From Sphingomonas sp. J315 (lineage in GTDB: Bacteria; Pseudomonadota; Alphaproteobacteria; Sphingomonadales; Sphingomonadaceae): a stretch of DNA of 64,000 bases. Under the pieces are notes generated by a model. The model was not told where the DNA came from. It saw only the letters and a list, made by a program, of their open reading frames with translations, and searched no databases. The DNA is taken from assembly GCF_024666595.1 (NCBI RefSeq), contig NZ_CP088296.1, positions 1,984,001-2,048,000 of the forward strand. The letters are read 5' to 3'. Made by a program: the position numbers and the translations under genes. How positions within the stretch are numbered: position 1 is the stretch's first letter; each line of letters opens with the position of its first letter. Below, piece after piece: positions 1 through 9,972 of this stretch.

Positions 1-915
1 AGGCGATGCAGCAGTTGATGCTCGATACATTGGTCGGTGCAGTGACCCGCGGACATGTCGATCACGGTCCGGTGATCGAGGCGGTGGCAAACACCCTTTC
101 CGATCCCGCGCTCGACCGCGCCTTTGTCGCCGAAGCGGTGCTGCTCCCGTCGGACAGCTTTATCGGCGACCAGCTCGCCGTGGTCGATCCCGAACTGATC
201 TTCCAGAAGCGCGAGGCGTTGCGCCGCGATCTCGGTCGTGCGCTCGAGCAGCAATGGCGCGCGATCTACGAAGGCGAACGCGCCAACCGCTTCGAATATT
301 CCCCTGCGGGGAAGGGGGGCGCGGCGGATCAAGTCGGTAGCGCTTGGATATATCAATGCCAGCGGTGCCGCAGACGGCCCGGAACTGGCATTCGCCCAGT
401 TCGAAACAGCCGACAATATGACCGATCGCCAGGGCGGGCTGATGACGCTGGCCAATCTCGCCTCCGAAACGGCCGATGCGCGGCGCATCGCGGCGCTCGA
501 CATCTTCTACCAGCGCTATCGCGACAATGGCCTCGTGCTCGACAAATGGTTCCAGACCCAGGCGCTGTCGACCCGTCCGGATACGCTGGCCGCGGTGCAG
601 GAACTGTCGCGGCACCCCGACTTTACGCTCGCCAACCCCAACCGCGCCCGCGCGCTGGTCGGCGCGTTCGCAGTCAACCAGCGCGCATTCCACGGTGCCG
701 ATGGCGAAGGCTATCGCTTTGTCGCGGACCAGTTGATCGCGCTCGACAGGCTTAACCCCCAGACCGCCGCCAAGCTGGTCCCGCCGCTCGGCCGCTGGCG
801 CCGCTTCGACGCTGCGCGCGCGACCAGGATGCGCGCGGAGCTGGAACGCATTCTTGCCCAGCCCGGGCTGAGCAAGGACATGACCGAACAGGTGAGCAAG
901 AGCCTGGAAGGGTGA
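1..915 (+). CDS. pepN: Aminopeptidase N, C-terminal part (5' truncated by window edge, frameshifted)
   Basis: C-terminal helical domain of a PepN-type M1 aminopeptidase, a cytosolic zinc enzyme removing N-terminal residues from peptides. The zinc site lies upstream of the window; only about the last 300 residues are present. Family signs are the stretch RRIKSVALGYINASG, the segment around QFETADNMTDRQGGL, and a tail where NPNRARALVGAF resembles the PepN C-terminus. Reading starts in the frame of base 3 and must move to the frame of base 1 at the six-G run 314-319; five Gs would join the halves as KGARRIKS. I take this as a run-length error. Stop TGA at 913-915. The identification rests on remembered family sequence, but the frame join is clear. 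Confidence 0.8.
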
Positions 916-988
916 ACAATCACACCATGACATTGCGGCTGCGCGCTATCGTGGCGTTGGCCACATTGAAGCTATCCGGAGTAAGTTG

Positions 989-2644
989 ATGCGCAAGATC
1001 GCCCTCGCCGCCCTGCTTCTCGCAACCACCGCCTGTGGCGGCGCGCCCGACGGCAACCAGAGTGTCGCGCAGGACGCGGGCTATGACCTTGCCGGGCAGA
1101 AGGCGAAGCTCGCCGTAATCGAGATGAAGCCCGATACCAGCTTCCTTACCGAAGAAGAGCGGCGGGTGGTCAATCTGCTGATCGAGGCGTCGAACATCAT
1201 GTCCGACATCTACCGTGCCCAGCGTGACCCCAACTGGCGTGACACACGCGCTGCGATCGCCAAAGAGGGCGATGCCTTGAAGCTCGAAATGTATGACCGA
1301 TACTTCGGTCCGTGGGACGAACTCGCCGAAAAGCGGGCCTTCTGGGGAACGGGCGCGATGCCCGAAGGTGCGGGCTTCTATCCGACCGATCTGACGCGCG
1401 AGGCATTCGACGCCTATCTCGCCGCGAATCCAGGGGAAAAGGCGGCGCTGACCAGCCCTTACACCGTGGTGGTGCGTGACGGGACGAAGCTCAAGGCGAT
1501 CCCCTATTCGGTCGCCTACAAGCCGGAGCTGACCAAGGCAGCCGCGCTGCTCGAACAGGCGGCGGCAATCACCACCAATCCCAGCCTGAAGAAGTTCCTG
1601 ACGCTGCGCGCAAGGGCATTCCTGACCGACGATTATTATGAGTCGGAACTGGCGTGGATGGACCTCAAGGACACTCCGATCGAAGTCGCGATCGGGCCGT
1701 ATGAAGTCTATACAGACCGGCTCCACGGCCAGAAAACCGCGTTCGAAAGCTTCGTCACGCTGAAGGATCCCAAAGAGTCCGCCGCGCTCGACAAGTACAA
1801 GCGGTATCTGCGCGACATGGAGGCGAACCTCCCGGTCGAGGAGTGGCTCAAGAACTTCCAGCGCGGCTTCGAATCGCCGATCGCGGTGGCGGAGCAGGTG
1901 CGTGGTGGGGGCGACAACGTCCCCGGCGTCCAGACCATCGCCTTCAACCTGCCTAATGACGAACGGGTGCGTGAGGCGAAGGGCGCCAAGAAGGTGATTC
2001 TGTCGAACGTGCTCGGCGCGAAATATGACCGTATCCTCGCGCCGATGGCACCTTTGGTGCTGGTTCCCGACCAGTCGAGGCTGGTGGTGAAGAAATATAT
2101 GCAGCTCGGCACGCTGTTCCACGAATTGTCGCACAGTCTGGGGCCGGGGACGATCACCGTCGGGGGCGCGAAAACAACGGTCAGCGAGGCGCTCAAGGAT
2201 CAGGCATCGGCGCTCGAAGAGGCGAAGGCCGATGTCATGGGCGCGTGGAATATCCTGTTCATGATGGGCAAGGGCGAGATCCCGGCTGCGGAAAAGCCAC
2301 AGCTATTTGCCACCTATCTCGCCGGGACCTTCCGATCGATGCGCTTCGGGATCGAGGAGGCGCATGGTCGCGGTGCGGCTATGCAATATGGATATATGAA
2401 GGCGAAGGGTGCCTTCGCCTGGGACGAGCAGTCTGGCCGCTACCGCATCGACGATGCGAAGTTCGAGGCGGCTCTGCGTGACCTGTTGCGCGAGATGATC
2501 GTGCTTCAGCACAATGGCGATTACGCAGGGACCAAGGCGTTCATGGCGAAATGGGCGGTGCTCGACGACCCCGCAAAGCGCGTGATCGCGTCGATGGGGG
2601 CGATTCCGGTCGATATCCGCCCGATCTATCCGGACCGCGTGTGA
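989..2644 (+). CDS. M49-like (dipeptidyl peptidase III-related) zinc metallopeptidase, lipoprotein-like
   Basis: 551 residues. The N-terminus MRKIALAALLLATTAC looks like a lipoprotein signal with Cys about residue 16, though the lipobox is imperfect, suggesting export to the periplasm. A zinc motif HELSH lies near residues 378-382, followed by EEAKAD near 410. The spacing and glutamate resemble the HELLGH / EECRAE pair of dipeptidyl peptidase III (M49), but this protein has the shorter HExxH form. ATG at 989 is chosen over TTG at 986 because GGAG at 977-980 is well spaced from it. The stop overlaps the GTG start of the next gene. Substrate unknown. Confidence 0.7.
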   Translation: MRKIALAALLLATTACGGAPDGNQSVAQDAGYDLAGQKAKLAVIEMKPDTSFLTEEERRVVNLLIEASNIMSDIYRAQRDPNWRDTRAAIAKEGDALKLEMYDRYFGPWDELAEKRAFWGTGAMPEGAGFYPTDLTREAFDAYLAANPGEKAALTSPYTVVVRDGTKLKAIPYSVAYKPELTKAAALLEQAAAITTNPSLKKFLTLRARAFLTDDYYESELAWMDLKDTPIEVAIGPYEVYTDRLHGQKTAFESFVTLKDPKESAALDKYKRYLRDMEANLPVEEWLKNFQRGFESPIAVAEQVRGGGDNVPGVQTIAFNLPNDERVREAKGAKKVILSNVLGAKYDRILAPMAPLVLVPDQSRLVVKKYMQLGTLFHELSHSLGPGTITVGGAKTTVSEALKDQASALEEAKADVMGAWNILFMMGKGEIPAAEKPQLFATYLAGTFRSMRFGIEEAHGRGAAMQYGYMKAKGAFAWDEQSGRYRIDDAKFEAALRDLLREMIVLQHNGDYAGTKAFMAKWAVLDDPAKRVIASMGAIPVDIRPIYPDRV

Positions 2645-4089
2645 ATATTGCCCATGCGCCGCGTTGGCTGATCCTGCTCGCGCTCGCGCTGGCGGCGCGG
2701 GCGATCACCTTCGGCAACCCGATTCTGCATGTCGACGAGGAGTTCTACTTCGTCACCGCGCGGGCGATGCTCGACGGCGCGCTGCCCTTCATCGAGATCT
2801 GGGACCGCAAGCCGATTGGCCTGTTCCTGCTCTATGCCCCGGCGGCCGCACTGGGATATCCGGCGGGGATCTGGGCCTATCAGGTCTTCGCGCTGATCGC
2901 GCTTGTCGGGACAGCGGCGCTGGCGATGCGGCTGGCGGAGCGCGCGGGGTGGTCTCGCGGCGCGCTGCTCGCGGGTGCGGCGGTCGTGTTCTGGCCGAAC
3001 CTGATCGACGGGCAGGGCGGGCAGGCACCCGTCTTCTACAATCTGCTGGTGATCGCGGCGGTCACGCTAGTCGCGCCGCGCGCGGACGGGACGATTCCAT
3101 CGCGACTGGTCTTGCGCGGGTTCGGCGCGATGGCGTTGATGGGGTTGGCGCTCCAGGTCAAATACTCGGCGGTGTTCGAGGGCGCGTTCATTGGCCTGTG
3201 GATGATGTGGGGTCTGTCGCGCAGCGGCGCTACGCTGCCCCGCGTCTTCTCGACCGGGGCCATCTGGGCGGCGGTCGCGCTCGCTCCAACCGCGCTTGCG
3301 TTTGGGGCCTATGCCGCGCTCGGACAGGGCGAAGCATGGCTTTATGCCAACTTCCTCTCGATCCTCGACCGCAACCCCGATCCGCTGACCGCGCAGCTCA
3401 CCAATCTCGCGATCATCGTCCTCATTCTCTCACCGTTGCTTGCTTCGGCATGGCTCGCATGGTGGCGGGGCGAGCGGACGCCGGTGCGCGGCTTTCTGTT
3501 CCTCTGGGCGGCGGCGGCGCTCGCCGGGCTGCTCGCCTTTGGTTCCTATTTCGACCATTACGCCCTGCCGTTGATCCCTCCCCTGGCAATCTGCGCGGCT
3601 GGCTTCTGGGGCGACCATCGCCGCTTCGCACTGGCCATTCTCGCGCTCGTGCTGGTCGGCGGGCAGGTGGTGCTGATCGCCAAGCGCACAACGCGCGGCA
3701 CTCCGGGCGAGATCGCGGCCATAGCGCGGACGATCGGCGCGGGGCCGGGTTGCCTGCACGTCTATTCCGGCTCGACGATACTCTACCCGATGACAGGAAG
3801 GTGCACGGTTACGCCCTGGGTATTTCCCAGCCACCTCAGCCGCACGCGCGAACGCGGCGCGATCGGCGTCGATCAGGCGGCGGAAATCGACCGGATTCTG
3901 GCCCTGCGCCCGGAATGGGTGGTGATGCGCAAACCCTATCGCGGCGAGCGGTCCGAAATCCGCGCGCAAATGCTGACGGGGGTCGAGGCCGGCTATGCCC
4001 GCGTTGCAGTGATGCCGCTCGGCAACGAACGCTACGCCCTCTGGCGCCGCGGCAGCCCCTCGGCGCGTTCGGCGATCAGTTCCGAATAG
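2641..4089 (+). CDS. Polytopic membrane glycosyltransferase (GT39 / ArnT-like superfamily)
   Basis: 482 residues, hydrophobic through most of its length with about ten membrane segments. After the first segment comes HVDEEFYF, the acidic loop expected in GT-C enzymes that use polyprenyl-phosphate sugar donors, then EIWDRKPIGLF, which is typical of this superfamily in alphaproteobacteria. A soluble C-terminal portion of about 100 residues follows the last membrane segment. GTG at 2641 overlaps the stop of the preceding peptidase gene, suggesting translational coupling. The 3' end overlaps the convergent GT4 gene by 58 bases. Donor and acceptor cannot be told from sequence. Confidence 0.72.
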   Translation: MNIAHAPRWLILLALALAARAITFGNPILHVDEEFYFVTARAMLDGALPFIEIWDRKPIGLFLLYAPAAALGYPAGIWAYQVFALIALVGTAALAMRLAERAGWSRGALLAGAAVVFWPNLIDGQGGQAPVFYNLLVIAAVTLVAPRADGTIPSRLVLRGFGAMALMGLALQVKYSAVFEGAFIGLWMMWGLSRSGATLPRVFSTGAIWAAVALAPTALAFGAYAALGQGEAWLYANFLSILDRNPDPLTAQLTNLAIIVLILSPLLASAWLAWWRGERTPVRGFLFLWAAAALAGLLAFGSYFDHYALPLIPPLAICAAGFWGDHRRFALAILALVLVGGQVVLIAKRTTRGTPGEIAAIARTIGAGPGCLHVYSGSTILYPMTGRCTVTPWVFPSHLSRTRERGAIGVDQAAEIDRILALRPEWVVMRKPYRGERSEIRAQMLTGVEAGYARVAVMPLGNERYALWRRGSPSARSAISSE

Positions 4090-5225
4090 AGCGAGACCAG
4101 CGCGATCGCGTGATCCCGGTCGGACAGCACCTGTGCGGCGGCGTGGCGCGTCGCGGCACGCAGGATCGCCGGCTCGCGCGCGAACATTCGCCCGATCGCG
4201 TCGGCGCAGGCGCGTGCGTCGCCCGCGCGGTATGTTTCGGCATAGAGCGGATCGGCGACCTCGGCGCACCCGCCATCGTCGGGCACGATCAGCGGCAATC
4301 CACTCGCCAGTGCCTCGCACGCGACCAGCCCGAACGGTTCCTGGTCCGATCCGTGAATCAGCGCATCGGCGCTCGCCATGATTCGGCTGAACCGTTCGCG
4401 GTCATAAACCGGGCGGAACAGGCGGATATGCGTGTTGCCCGCGATCTGCCGTTCCAGCGCGACGCTCTGCGGCCCTTGCCCCAGCAGCATCAGGCCGACC
4501 GGGACATCGGCACCGGCAGCCTGCACCGCGTCGATCACCAACGGCCAGCGCTTCTCCTTATGGTGCCGCCCCAGCCCGATCAGTAAATGCCCCTCGGGTG
4601 GCAGGTCTAGCTGCGCCAGCATCGACGCACGCAGCGCCTCGTCGCGCAAATCGGGGGAGAAATGGTTGCGGTCGATCCCAAGCGGCATCGCGGCGTCGAC
4701 GTGGAGCCCGCGACGGCGGTACCGCTTCGCCAATGCCGGGCCATTGGTCACGAAGGCATCGTATTTTGCCAGGAACCTGCCCATGTAACGGGTGTACCAG
4801 CCGAACATCCGCTCGACCCGGTCGATGGTCGCGATCCCCTCCAGCCAGCGCTGGGCATAGGCACCGATATTGTCGTTGTGCGCAAAGAACACCTTGAGCG
4901 CATCGCCTGCCCAGTCGCCGATGAACCAGGCCGGGCGCCAAGGGGAGCTGTTCTCGACCACATCAGGCTTGAGATCGTCGAGCAGCCGGGTGACCGCGCC
5001 CGGATCGTTGAACAGCCAGTAATTGCGGTCGACGATCAGCGACGGCGACTTGACCCAGTAGATGCGCCCGCCATCGGGGCGGTCCTCGACCCGATCCTCG
5101 TGGAACGGGGCTATGACGATCAGTTCATGACCAAGCTCGGCCATGATCCGCATCTTGCGGTCGAGATAGGTCCGCACCCCGCCACCGGTCGGCGAGTAAT
5201 ATTCGTTGATATCGACGATCCGCAT
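4032..5225 (-). CDS. Glycosyltransferase family 4 protein
   Basis: 397 residues with the GT-B two-domain layout. The N-terminus MRIVDINEYYSPTGGGVRTY contains the glycine-rich acceptor-side loop; the C-terminal domain has GLGRHHKEKRWPLVIDA, GQGPQ, and the nucleotide-sugar motif EPFGLVACEALASGLP with its E-x7-E pair. A cytosolic or membrane-peripheral retaining enzyme is expected. ATG at 5225 fits the conserved N-terminus. It is the last of three tightly packed leftward genes: polytopic membrane protein, DUF2141 protein, then this gene after 10 bases. That context suggests envelope glycolipid or polysaccharide assembly. Substrate unknown. Confidence 0.85.
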   Translation of the reverse strand: MRIVDINEYYSPTGGGVRTYLDRKMRIMAELGHELIVIAPFHEDRVEDRPDGGRIYWVKSPSLIVDRNYWLFNDPGAVTRLLDDLKPDVVENSSPWRPAWFIGDWAGDALKVFFAHNDNIGAYAQRWLEGIATIDRVERMFGWYTRYMGRFLAKYDAFVTNGPALAKRYRRRGLHVDAAMPLGIDRNHFSPDLRDEALRASMLAQLDLPPEGHLLIGLGRHHKEKRWPLVIDAVQAAGADVPVGLMLLGQGPQSVALERQIAGNTHIRLFRPVYDRERFSRIMASADALIHGSDQEPFGLVACEALASGLPLIVPDDGGCAEVADPLYAETYRAGDARACADAIGRMFAREPAILRAATRHAAAQVLSDRDHAIALVSLYSELIAERAEGLPRRQRA

Positions 5226-5235
5226 GGCGCGCGTC

Positions 5236-5748
5236 TCAGTCCGCCAATGGGGCAAAGCCGGACAGACCGCGCAGATACTGTGCGCGGATCGTCACACTGG
5301 TGCCGCCCGAACCCACGTTGATGACCGCTTCGCTCAGCTGCGGCCGACTTCTCCCCAACTTCCGGTTGCTCGGGAACCCGGCGCCGTCGCGCCAGAAATT
5401 GAACTTGTTCTTGCCGTCGCGGTCATGGGTAAACAGCAGCGCATACCGACCGGGCCGCGGCGCGCGGATGCACAGATTGACCGCGCCGTTCTGGGCCGGG
5501 GTCGACCAGATCCGTGCGAAGAACTTGCCCTCGTTCTTCAGCTTGGTGTCGTCTTTCAGGAAATCGTCCTCGTTGGCCGGATACAGCTCCAGCTTGAACC
5601 TGCCGGTGCGGTCCTTGAGGCCGGTGACGGCGACACGCACCGACGGGCTGCTGCCGTTGCACGCGGCATCGGCATCGATCAGGATCTGCGCCCCGGCGGG
5701 GGCGGCTCCGAACGCGGCGATCAGGGCGGCGGACATCAGCAGGCGCAC
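5236..5748 (-). CDS. DUF2141 secreted protein
   Basis: 170 residues from GTG at 5748. A signal peptide (hydrophobic core MSAALIAAFGAAPAGA, cleavage after AGA) precedes a beta-rich domain ending in a DUF2141 pattern: LCIRAPRPGRYALLFTHDRDG followed by NKFNFWRDGAGF. DUF2141 proteins are exported and of unknown function. The start lies 5 bases after the stop of the membrane protein gene and the stop 10 bases before the GT4 gene, so the three are probably cotranscribed. A later ATG at the MSAAL position is an alternative start. Confidence 0.75.
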   Translation of the reverse strand: MRLLMSAALIAAFGAAPAGAQILIDADAACNGSSPSVRVAVTGLKDRTGRFKLELYPANEDDFLKDDTKLKNEGKFFARIWSTPAQNGAVNLCIRAPRPGRYALLFTHDRDGKNKFNFWRDGAGFPSNRKLGRSRPQLSEAVINVGSGGTSVTIRAQYLRGLSGFAPLAD

Positions 5749-5753
5749 GATTC

Positions 5754-6680
5754 TCAGCTCTCCTTGGTAGCCAGCCCGAGCAGCGCGAAGCCGGCGATCA
5801 ACGCCATATGGACCAGCAAGGTTAGCGCTGCGGTGAATGCCAGCAGCTCCGACAGCGCCTGGCCCTGGCCGATCAGAATGATCGCGAAATTGGCGAACAG
5901 CAGATCCTTGTTCGGGACGAAGGGCAGGCGTGACACCAGCAGGCGCGCGGCGGCCAGGATCAGCCACATGCCCAGCGAGACGTCGGGCATCGCGAAATGC
6001 CAGGCAAGGGCGACCAGAATCGATCCCAGCAGGATCCGGACCGAATGCATGCCGAAGATCCACCACAACATGCTGCGCTCAAGCGAAAACACCCGCTTGG
6101 AGAAGATCAGAAACGGCAGCGACATCGCGATGATGATACCGATCGATGCCAGCGCGGTGTTGTACTGCGCCGGCGTCAACAGGTTCGTGGCGAGCGGAAG
6201 CGCGGCGACCAGCATCGCCAGCGTGATGCCGTTGCCGGCAATCGCCGAAAGGATCGAGACGTCCTTGACCGCGCCGAACGGTGCGGCGACCATTCGCGTC
6301 CGCTGTCGTGCCCAGGCATAGAAATAGGCTTCGCCTGAATAGCCGAGCACGACTTCGTTCGCGATGCGCTTGCGGTGCAGCGCGATCATCCCGCTGGGCG
6401 GGATCGCCCATAGCCGCCGGAAGATCAGATAATCGAAGGTCGGCGGGCCGAGGTAGAAGAGCGTGAAGAAAATGTAGAAGACCCAGCTGTCTGGCGCGGT
6501 CTGTGAGAGTCCGGCAAGTCCCTTGTCGAGCAGTTCCTTGGCCAGACCGGCGACCATGAGCAGCGATACCGCCGCGCCCAGCAGCATCGGCCAGCGACGC
6601 CGAATCTTCTGGATCGGCTCCAGCGCGGCAAGATCTTCGGCACCGGGAAGCGGTGCGGGATCGGCGACAGTCGTGTTCAT
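5754..6680 (-). CDS. Polytopic inner-membrane protein of unknown function
   Basis: 308 residues from ATG at 6680 (MNTTVADP). A cytosolic N-terminus of about 45 residues is followed by some eight hydrophobic segments, with a conserved-looking loop FDYLIFRRLWAIPPSG and HRKRIANEVVLGYSGEAY between the second and third. I do not recognise the family with certainty; the layout recalls flippase or synthase membrane domains but no diagnostic motif is seen. It heads the operon with the DUF2141 and GT4 genes, so a role in lipid-linked glycan handling is a guess from context. A longer start 60 bases upstream is possible. Confidence 0.6.
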   Translation of the reverse strand: MNTTVADPAPLPGAEDLAALEPIQKIRRRWPMLLGAAVSLLMVAGLAKELLDKGLAGLSQTAPDSWVFYIFFTLFYLGPPTFDYLIFRRLWAIPPSGMIALHRKRIANEVVLGYSGEAYFYAWARQRTRMVAAPFGAVKDVSILSAIAGNGITLAMLVAALPLATNLLTPAQYNTALASIGIIIAMSLPFLIFSKRVFSLERSMLWWIFGMHSVRILLGSILVALAWHFAMPDVSLGMWLILAAARLLVSRLPFVPNKDLLFANFAIILIGQGQALSELLAFTAALTLLVHMALIAGFALLGLATKES

Positions 6681-6857
6681 CGAGCCTTGCGCTCCCGGCG
6701 GTTCAACATCGGCCAAATAGGACGCCCTCTCCGGGAACATTGCGGTCGCATATCGTCACGTCGCGACCCGACAAAGCTCCACAGCCTTGCCCGTTGACGA
6801 CAGATTGCGGTTTCTTCGCGGGGCGATTTGGGCTTTAGCAGGGCAAGCTACAAGCCC

Positions 6858-7949
6858 ATGGCAGATTTCCGTGACCCCGCCGCCCACATATTGAGCTTCG
6901 CCCAGACGCTGAAGGGCGGGGGAGTCGAGCGCGCGCTGCTGCGCATGGCCGACGGTTGGGCCCGCGCCGGACGGCGGGTGACGCTCGTGATTGGTGAGCC
7001 AGGCGGGGCGCTGGCGCATGAGCTTCCCGACGGAGTGGCGGTGCATTCGCTGGGCAACACCGCCTATCGGGCATTGTTCGCCCTTCCGGATATCGTCCGC
7101 GCGCTCCGTCCCGACATCGTCTTCTGCCCTGGCAACCACTACACCGGCGCGGCCTGGTGGTTGCGGCGGCGGCTGCGCGGCGCGTGCCCCCCGATCGTCG
7201 GCAAGGTCTCGAACGCGCTGGTCCGTCCCGATCTGCCGCGCGGTGCCGGTGTTGCCTACCGCGCTTGGCTGCGCATGCACCCTTCGTTTCTCGACGCGGT
7301 CGTCGCGATGACCCCGGCGATGGCGGAGGAGGCCGCGCGCACAATGGGCCTGCCGCCGGGGCGACTGGCGGTCATTGCCAATCCTCCGGCGCTGCCAATT
7401 CCCAATGCGGTACTGCCGCCGATCCCCGAGGGGCGCTTCATCCTCGGCGTGGGCCGACTCGCGCCCCAAAAGCGCTGGGAGCGACTGATCGCAGCGGTGC
7501 CGCGCCTCCACGATGCCGAGGTCAAGCTCGTGCTGCTTGGCGAGGGCGAGGAGCGCGCGCAACTCGAACGACTTGTCGAGCGGCTCGGCCTTTCGGATCG
7601 CGTGTCGATGCCCGGCCATGTCCCCGACCCGCTCCCCGCAATCGCGCGCGCCGACGTCGTTGCGCTCACCTCCGAGTTCGAAGGTGTTCCCGGCGTGGTG
7701 CGGGAGGCGCTCGCCGCTGGAACGCCAGTGGTCGCAACCGATTCGAGCGTCGCGATCCATGAGTTGATCGACTGCGCGTCGCGCGGTTCGGTGGTCCCGC
7801 CGGGCGACCGCGCGCGGCTGGTCGGCGCGCTCAACCATTGGCTGATGCCGGGGCGTCAGCGACCCGAACCTCTGGTGGAATCCGGGCCGGAGCCGATCGG
7901 GGCGTATCTCGATCTGTTCGACCGTCTCGTCGCTCAGCGGGGGCGGTAG
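6858..7949 (+). CDS. Glycosyltransferase family 4 protein
   Basis: 363 residues. GT-B fold signs: N-terminal LKGGGVERALLRMADGWA, linker ILGVGRLAPQKRWERLI, GEGEERAQLERL, and the donor site SEFEGVPGVVREALAAGTPV with E-x7-E. Such enzymes add a sugar to a lipid-linked or polysaccharide acceptor on the cytosolic face. ATG at 6858 is chosen because the family N-terminus begins soon after it; in-frame starts upstream give a poor N-terminus. It is divergent from the membrane protein/DUF2141/GT4 operon, so the two may share a control region at 6681-6857. The last 16 bases overlap the convergent TonB receptor gene. Confidence 0.85.
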   Translation: MADFRDPAAHILSFAQTLKGGGVERALLRMADGWARAGRRVTLVIGEPGGALAHELPDGVAVHSLGNTAYRALFALPDIVRALRPDIVFCPGNHYTGAAWWLRRRLRGACPPIVGKVSNALVRPDLPRGAGVAYRAWLRMHPSFLDAVVAMTPAMAEEAARTMGLPPGRLAVIANPPALPIPNAVLPPIPEGRFILGVGRLAPQKRWERLIAAVPRLHDAEVKLVLLGEGEERAQLERLVERLGLSDRVSMPGHVPDPLPAIARADVVALTSEFEGVPGVVREALAAGTPVVATDSSVAIHELIDCASRGSVVPPGDRARLVGALNHWLMPGRQRPEPLVESGPEPIGAYLDLFDRLVAQRGR

Positions 7950-9972
7950 CTGACGCCGATCCACAGTGTGCGCGGGCTCGAACGCTCAATCACGCCAGTG
8001 CCGCTGACCGCCGTTTCGACCAGGGCATCGGTCAGATTTTCGCCCCGCGCCTCGATCGCCACGGCGCTGGTGATGGGCACGCGCAGCACGGCATCAAACG
8101 TCAGCGCATCTCCCAGTGCGCGCAGGTTGAGGTCGTCCTCATACTGCGTCGCGACGTAGCGCGCAGTCGCGGACAAGCTCAGCCGCTCGCCCGAATAGCC
8201 AAGATTTGCCGAAATCTGATGCGGCGCGGTCTGGGCGGGCCGCAGCCCGTCGAGCAGCGCGGCGGCTCCCGATGCCTGCACCCGCGCATCGGTGAAAGCC
8301 CAGGACGCCCCCGCGCGCCATGGTCCGCTCTGCCAGCCCAGATCGACCTCGACTCCGCGCGATTCGATCGCGTCGAGATTGCGCCGCGCGCGATAGGCAC
8401 CGCCCGCCGCGACGAACCCGACCCCGGGGAAATTGCCCGGCCCGCTGCCCAGCGTCACATTGCCGATCGCATCGTCGAGCCGATTGAGAAACGCCGTCGC
8501 GCGCAGGCTGAGCCCCGTTACGGGGATCAGGTCGATCCCGACCTCCGCCCCGCGCAGCCGCTCGGGCGATAGCAATGGGTTAGCGGCGGTCGCATCGGCT
8601 CCGGCACGGAACGGGCGATACAGCTCGTTGAGCGTGGGCAGCCGCCAGCCCGTATAAGCCGCAGCGCGCAGCGTGACGTGGTCGATCGCGCGCACCGCCG
8701 CGCCGATCCGCGCGCTGCCCTCCCAGCCGGAGCGGTCGGTATGGCGGGTATCGGTGAGCGGGGTTCCGCCGGCCAGCAACGCCTCGAACAAGCGGCCGTC
8801 GCGGATCGCCCAGCGATCCGCGCGTGCGTCGGCGGTGAGGGTCAGGTCGCCGCGCTCGAGGGAAAGGTCGGCGAACAACCCGGCCGTGCTGCTCTCTCCG
8901 CCCGCGACCCGTCGGCGCGTCGGACTGCCCGCGACGAAGCTGTAGAGTTCGTTGGTTTGCCCGCTCACCATCCGCAGGTCGCCGCCCGCGCGCAGCGTCC
9001 AGCCGGCGCCGACCGGCGGCTCGATCTCGATCCGCAGCCCGCTGCCGCTTGCGGGGACATGCTGGTCGAGCGTCGGGGTCGCCGTGTCACGCGTCGCGCT
9101 GATGCTCGCAAAGCCGCTTGAGAAATCGCGATGCTGGAGCCAGCCCGTCGCCGCCCAGCGCCAGCGCCCACTGCCGATCAGGCGCAAGCTGGCGTCCGCA
9201 CCACGGCTGAGCACCGGGGTGAAATCGGTGCCGCGATCGCGCGAATCGGTGAAGGCGGACAGGTTTGCCTGCAATTCGACCCCCGCCGCGACCGGCGCGA
9301 CACCGCGCAATGCGATGCCCATCTGCTCATAGGGGGCCGCACGATCCGCCGCGCCACGCTGGCCCGCGACGATCGGCACAAATCCGTCGCCGCGCGCGAA
9401 TTGTATCGCCCCCGTCAGTTCGCCGCCGCCGCGCTTCGCGCCGCCGGTCGCGACCAGTTCGACCGAGTCGCGGCTGCCATAAAAGCCGGTCAGCGCCACC
9501 GGCCCCAGCGTCGCCGCATCGGCGCTGAACAGCTCGACCGTCCCGGCAAGCGCGCCCGCGCCATGATAGCCGCTCCCCCCCGCGCGTGACGCGCACCCGC
9601 GCCAGCCGCTGTGGGAGCGTGGCGGGGAAGGGGACCCAGCCGCCGAACGGATCCGCCTGCGGCACGCCGTCGAGCAACAGAAGCGCGCGGCTCGATGCAT
9701 TGCCCCCGATACCGCGCAGGCTGATTCCCTGCGCCGTCGGATGCGCCGAGCGCAGAATCGGCGCGGCGGAACTGCGCCACCCCGGCGACATCGCGCAGTG
9801 CATCTTCGAGCCGTCCCGACGCGCTGTCGGTCAGCCGGTCGCGGTCGATCTCGACCGTCGCCAGAGCCGCCTCGCCCGGCGGCGCGTCGAGCCCGCGCCC
9901 GACTACTACTACCTCCTGCGCGGCGGCGGGGAGGGGCAGGGCAAGGAGTAGCAAAGGGGCCGCGCCCCTCAT
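7934..9972 (-). CDS. TonB-dependent outer-membrane receptor (two frameshifts)
   Basis: About 678 residues after correction. Signal peptide MRGAAPLLLLALPLPAAAQ, then a TonB box-like EVVVVG, a plug domain (LRGIGGNASSRALLLLDGVP, GAGALAGTVELFS) and a beta-barrel ending in an aromatic-rich strand (LWIGVSYRPR). The family imports siderophores, cobalamin or other large ligands; substrate unknown. Frameshift 1: an extra A at 9754 directly before GAATC (removal gives RRADSRSAHPTAQG). Frameshift 2: the seven-base C run 9575-9581 (six or nine restores the frame). The ATG overlaps the stop of maiA as ATGA, so it closes the pyrE-to-maiA operon. Confidence 0.85.

Noticed and set aside
160..933. Minus-strand open frame opposite pepN
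   Set aside because: No motif and the plus strand matches PepN; shadow frame.
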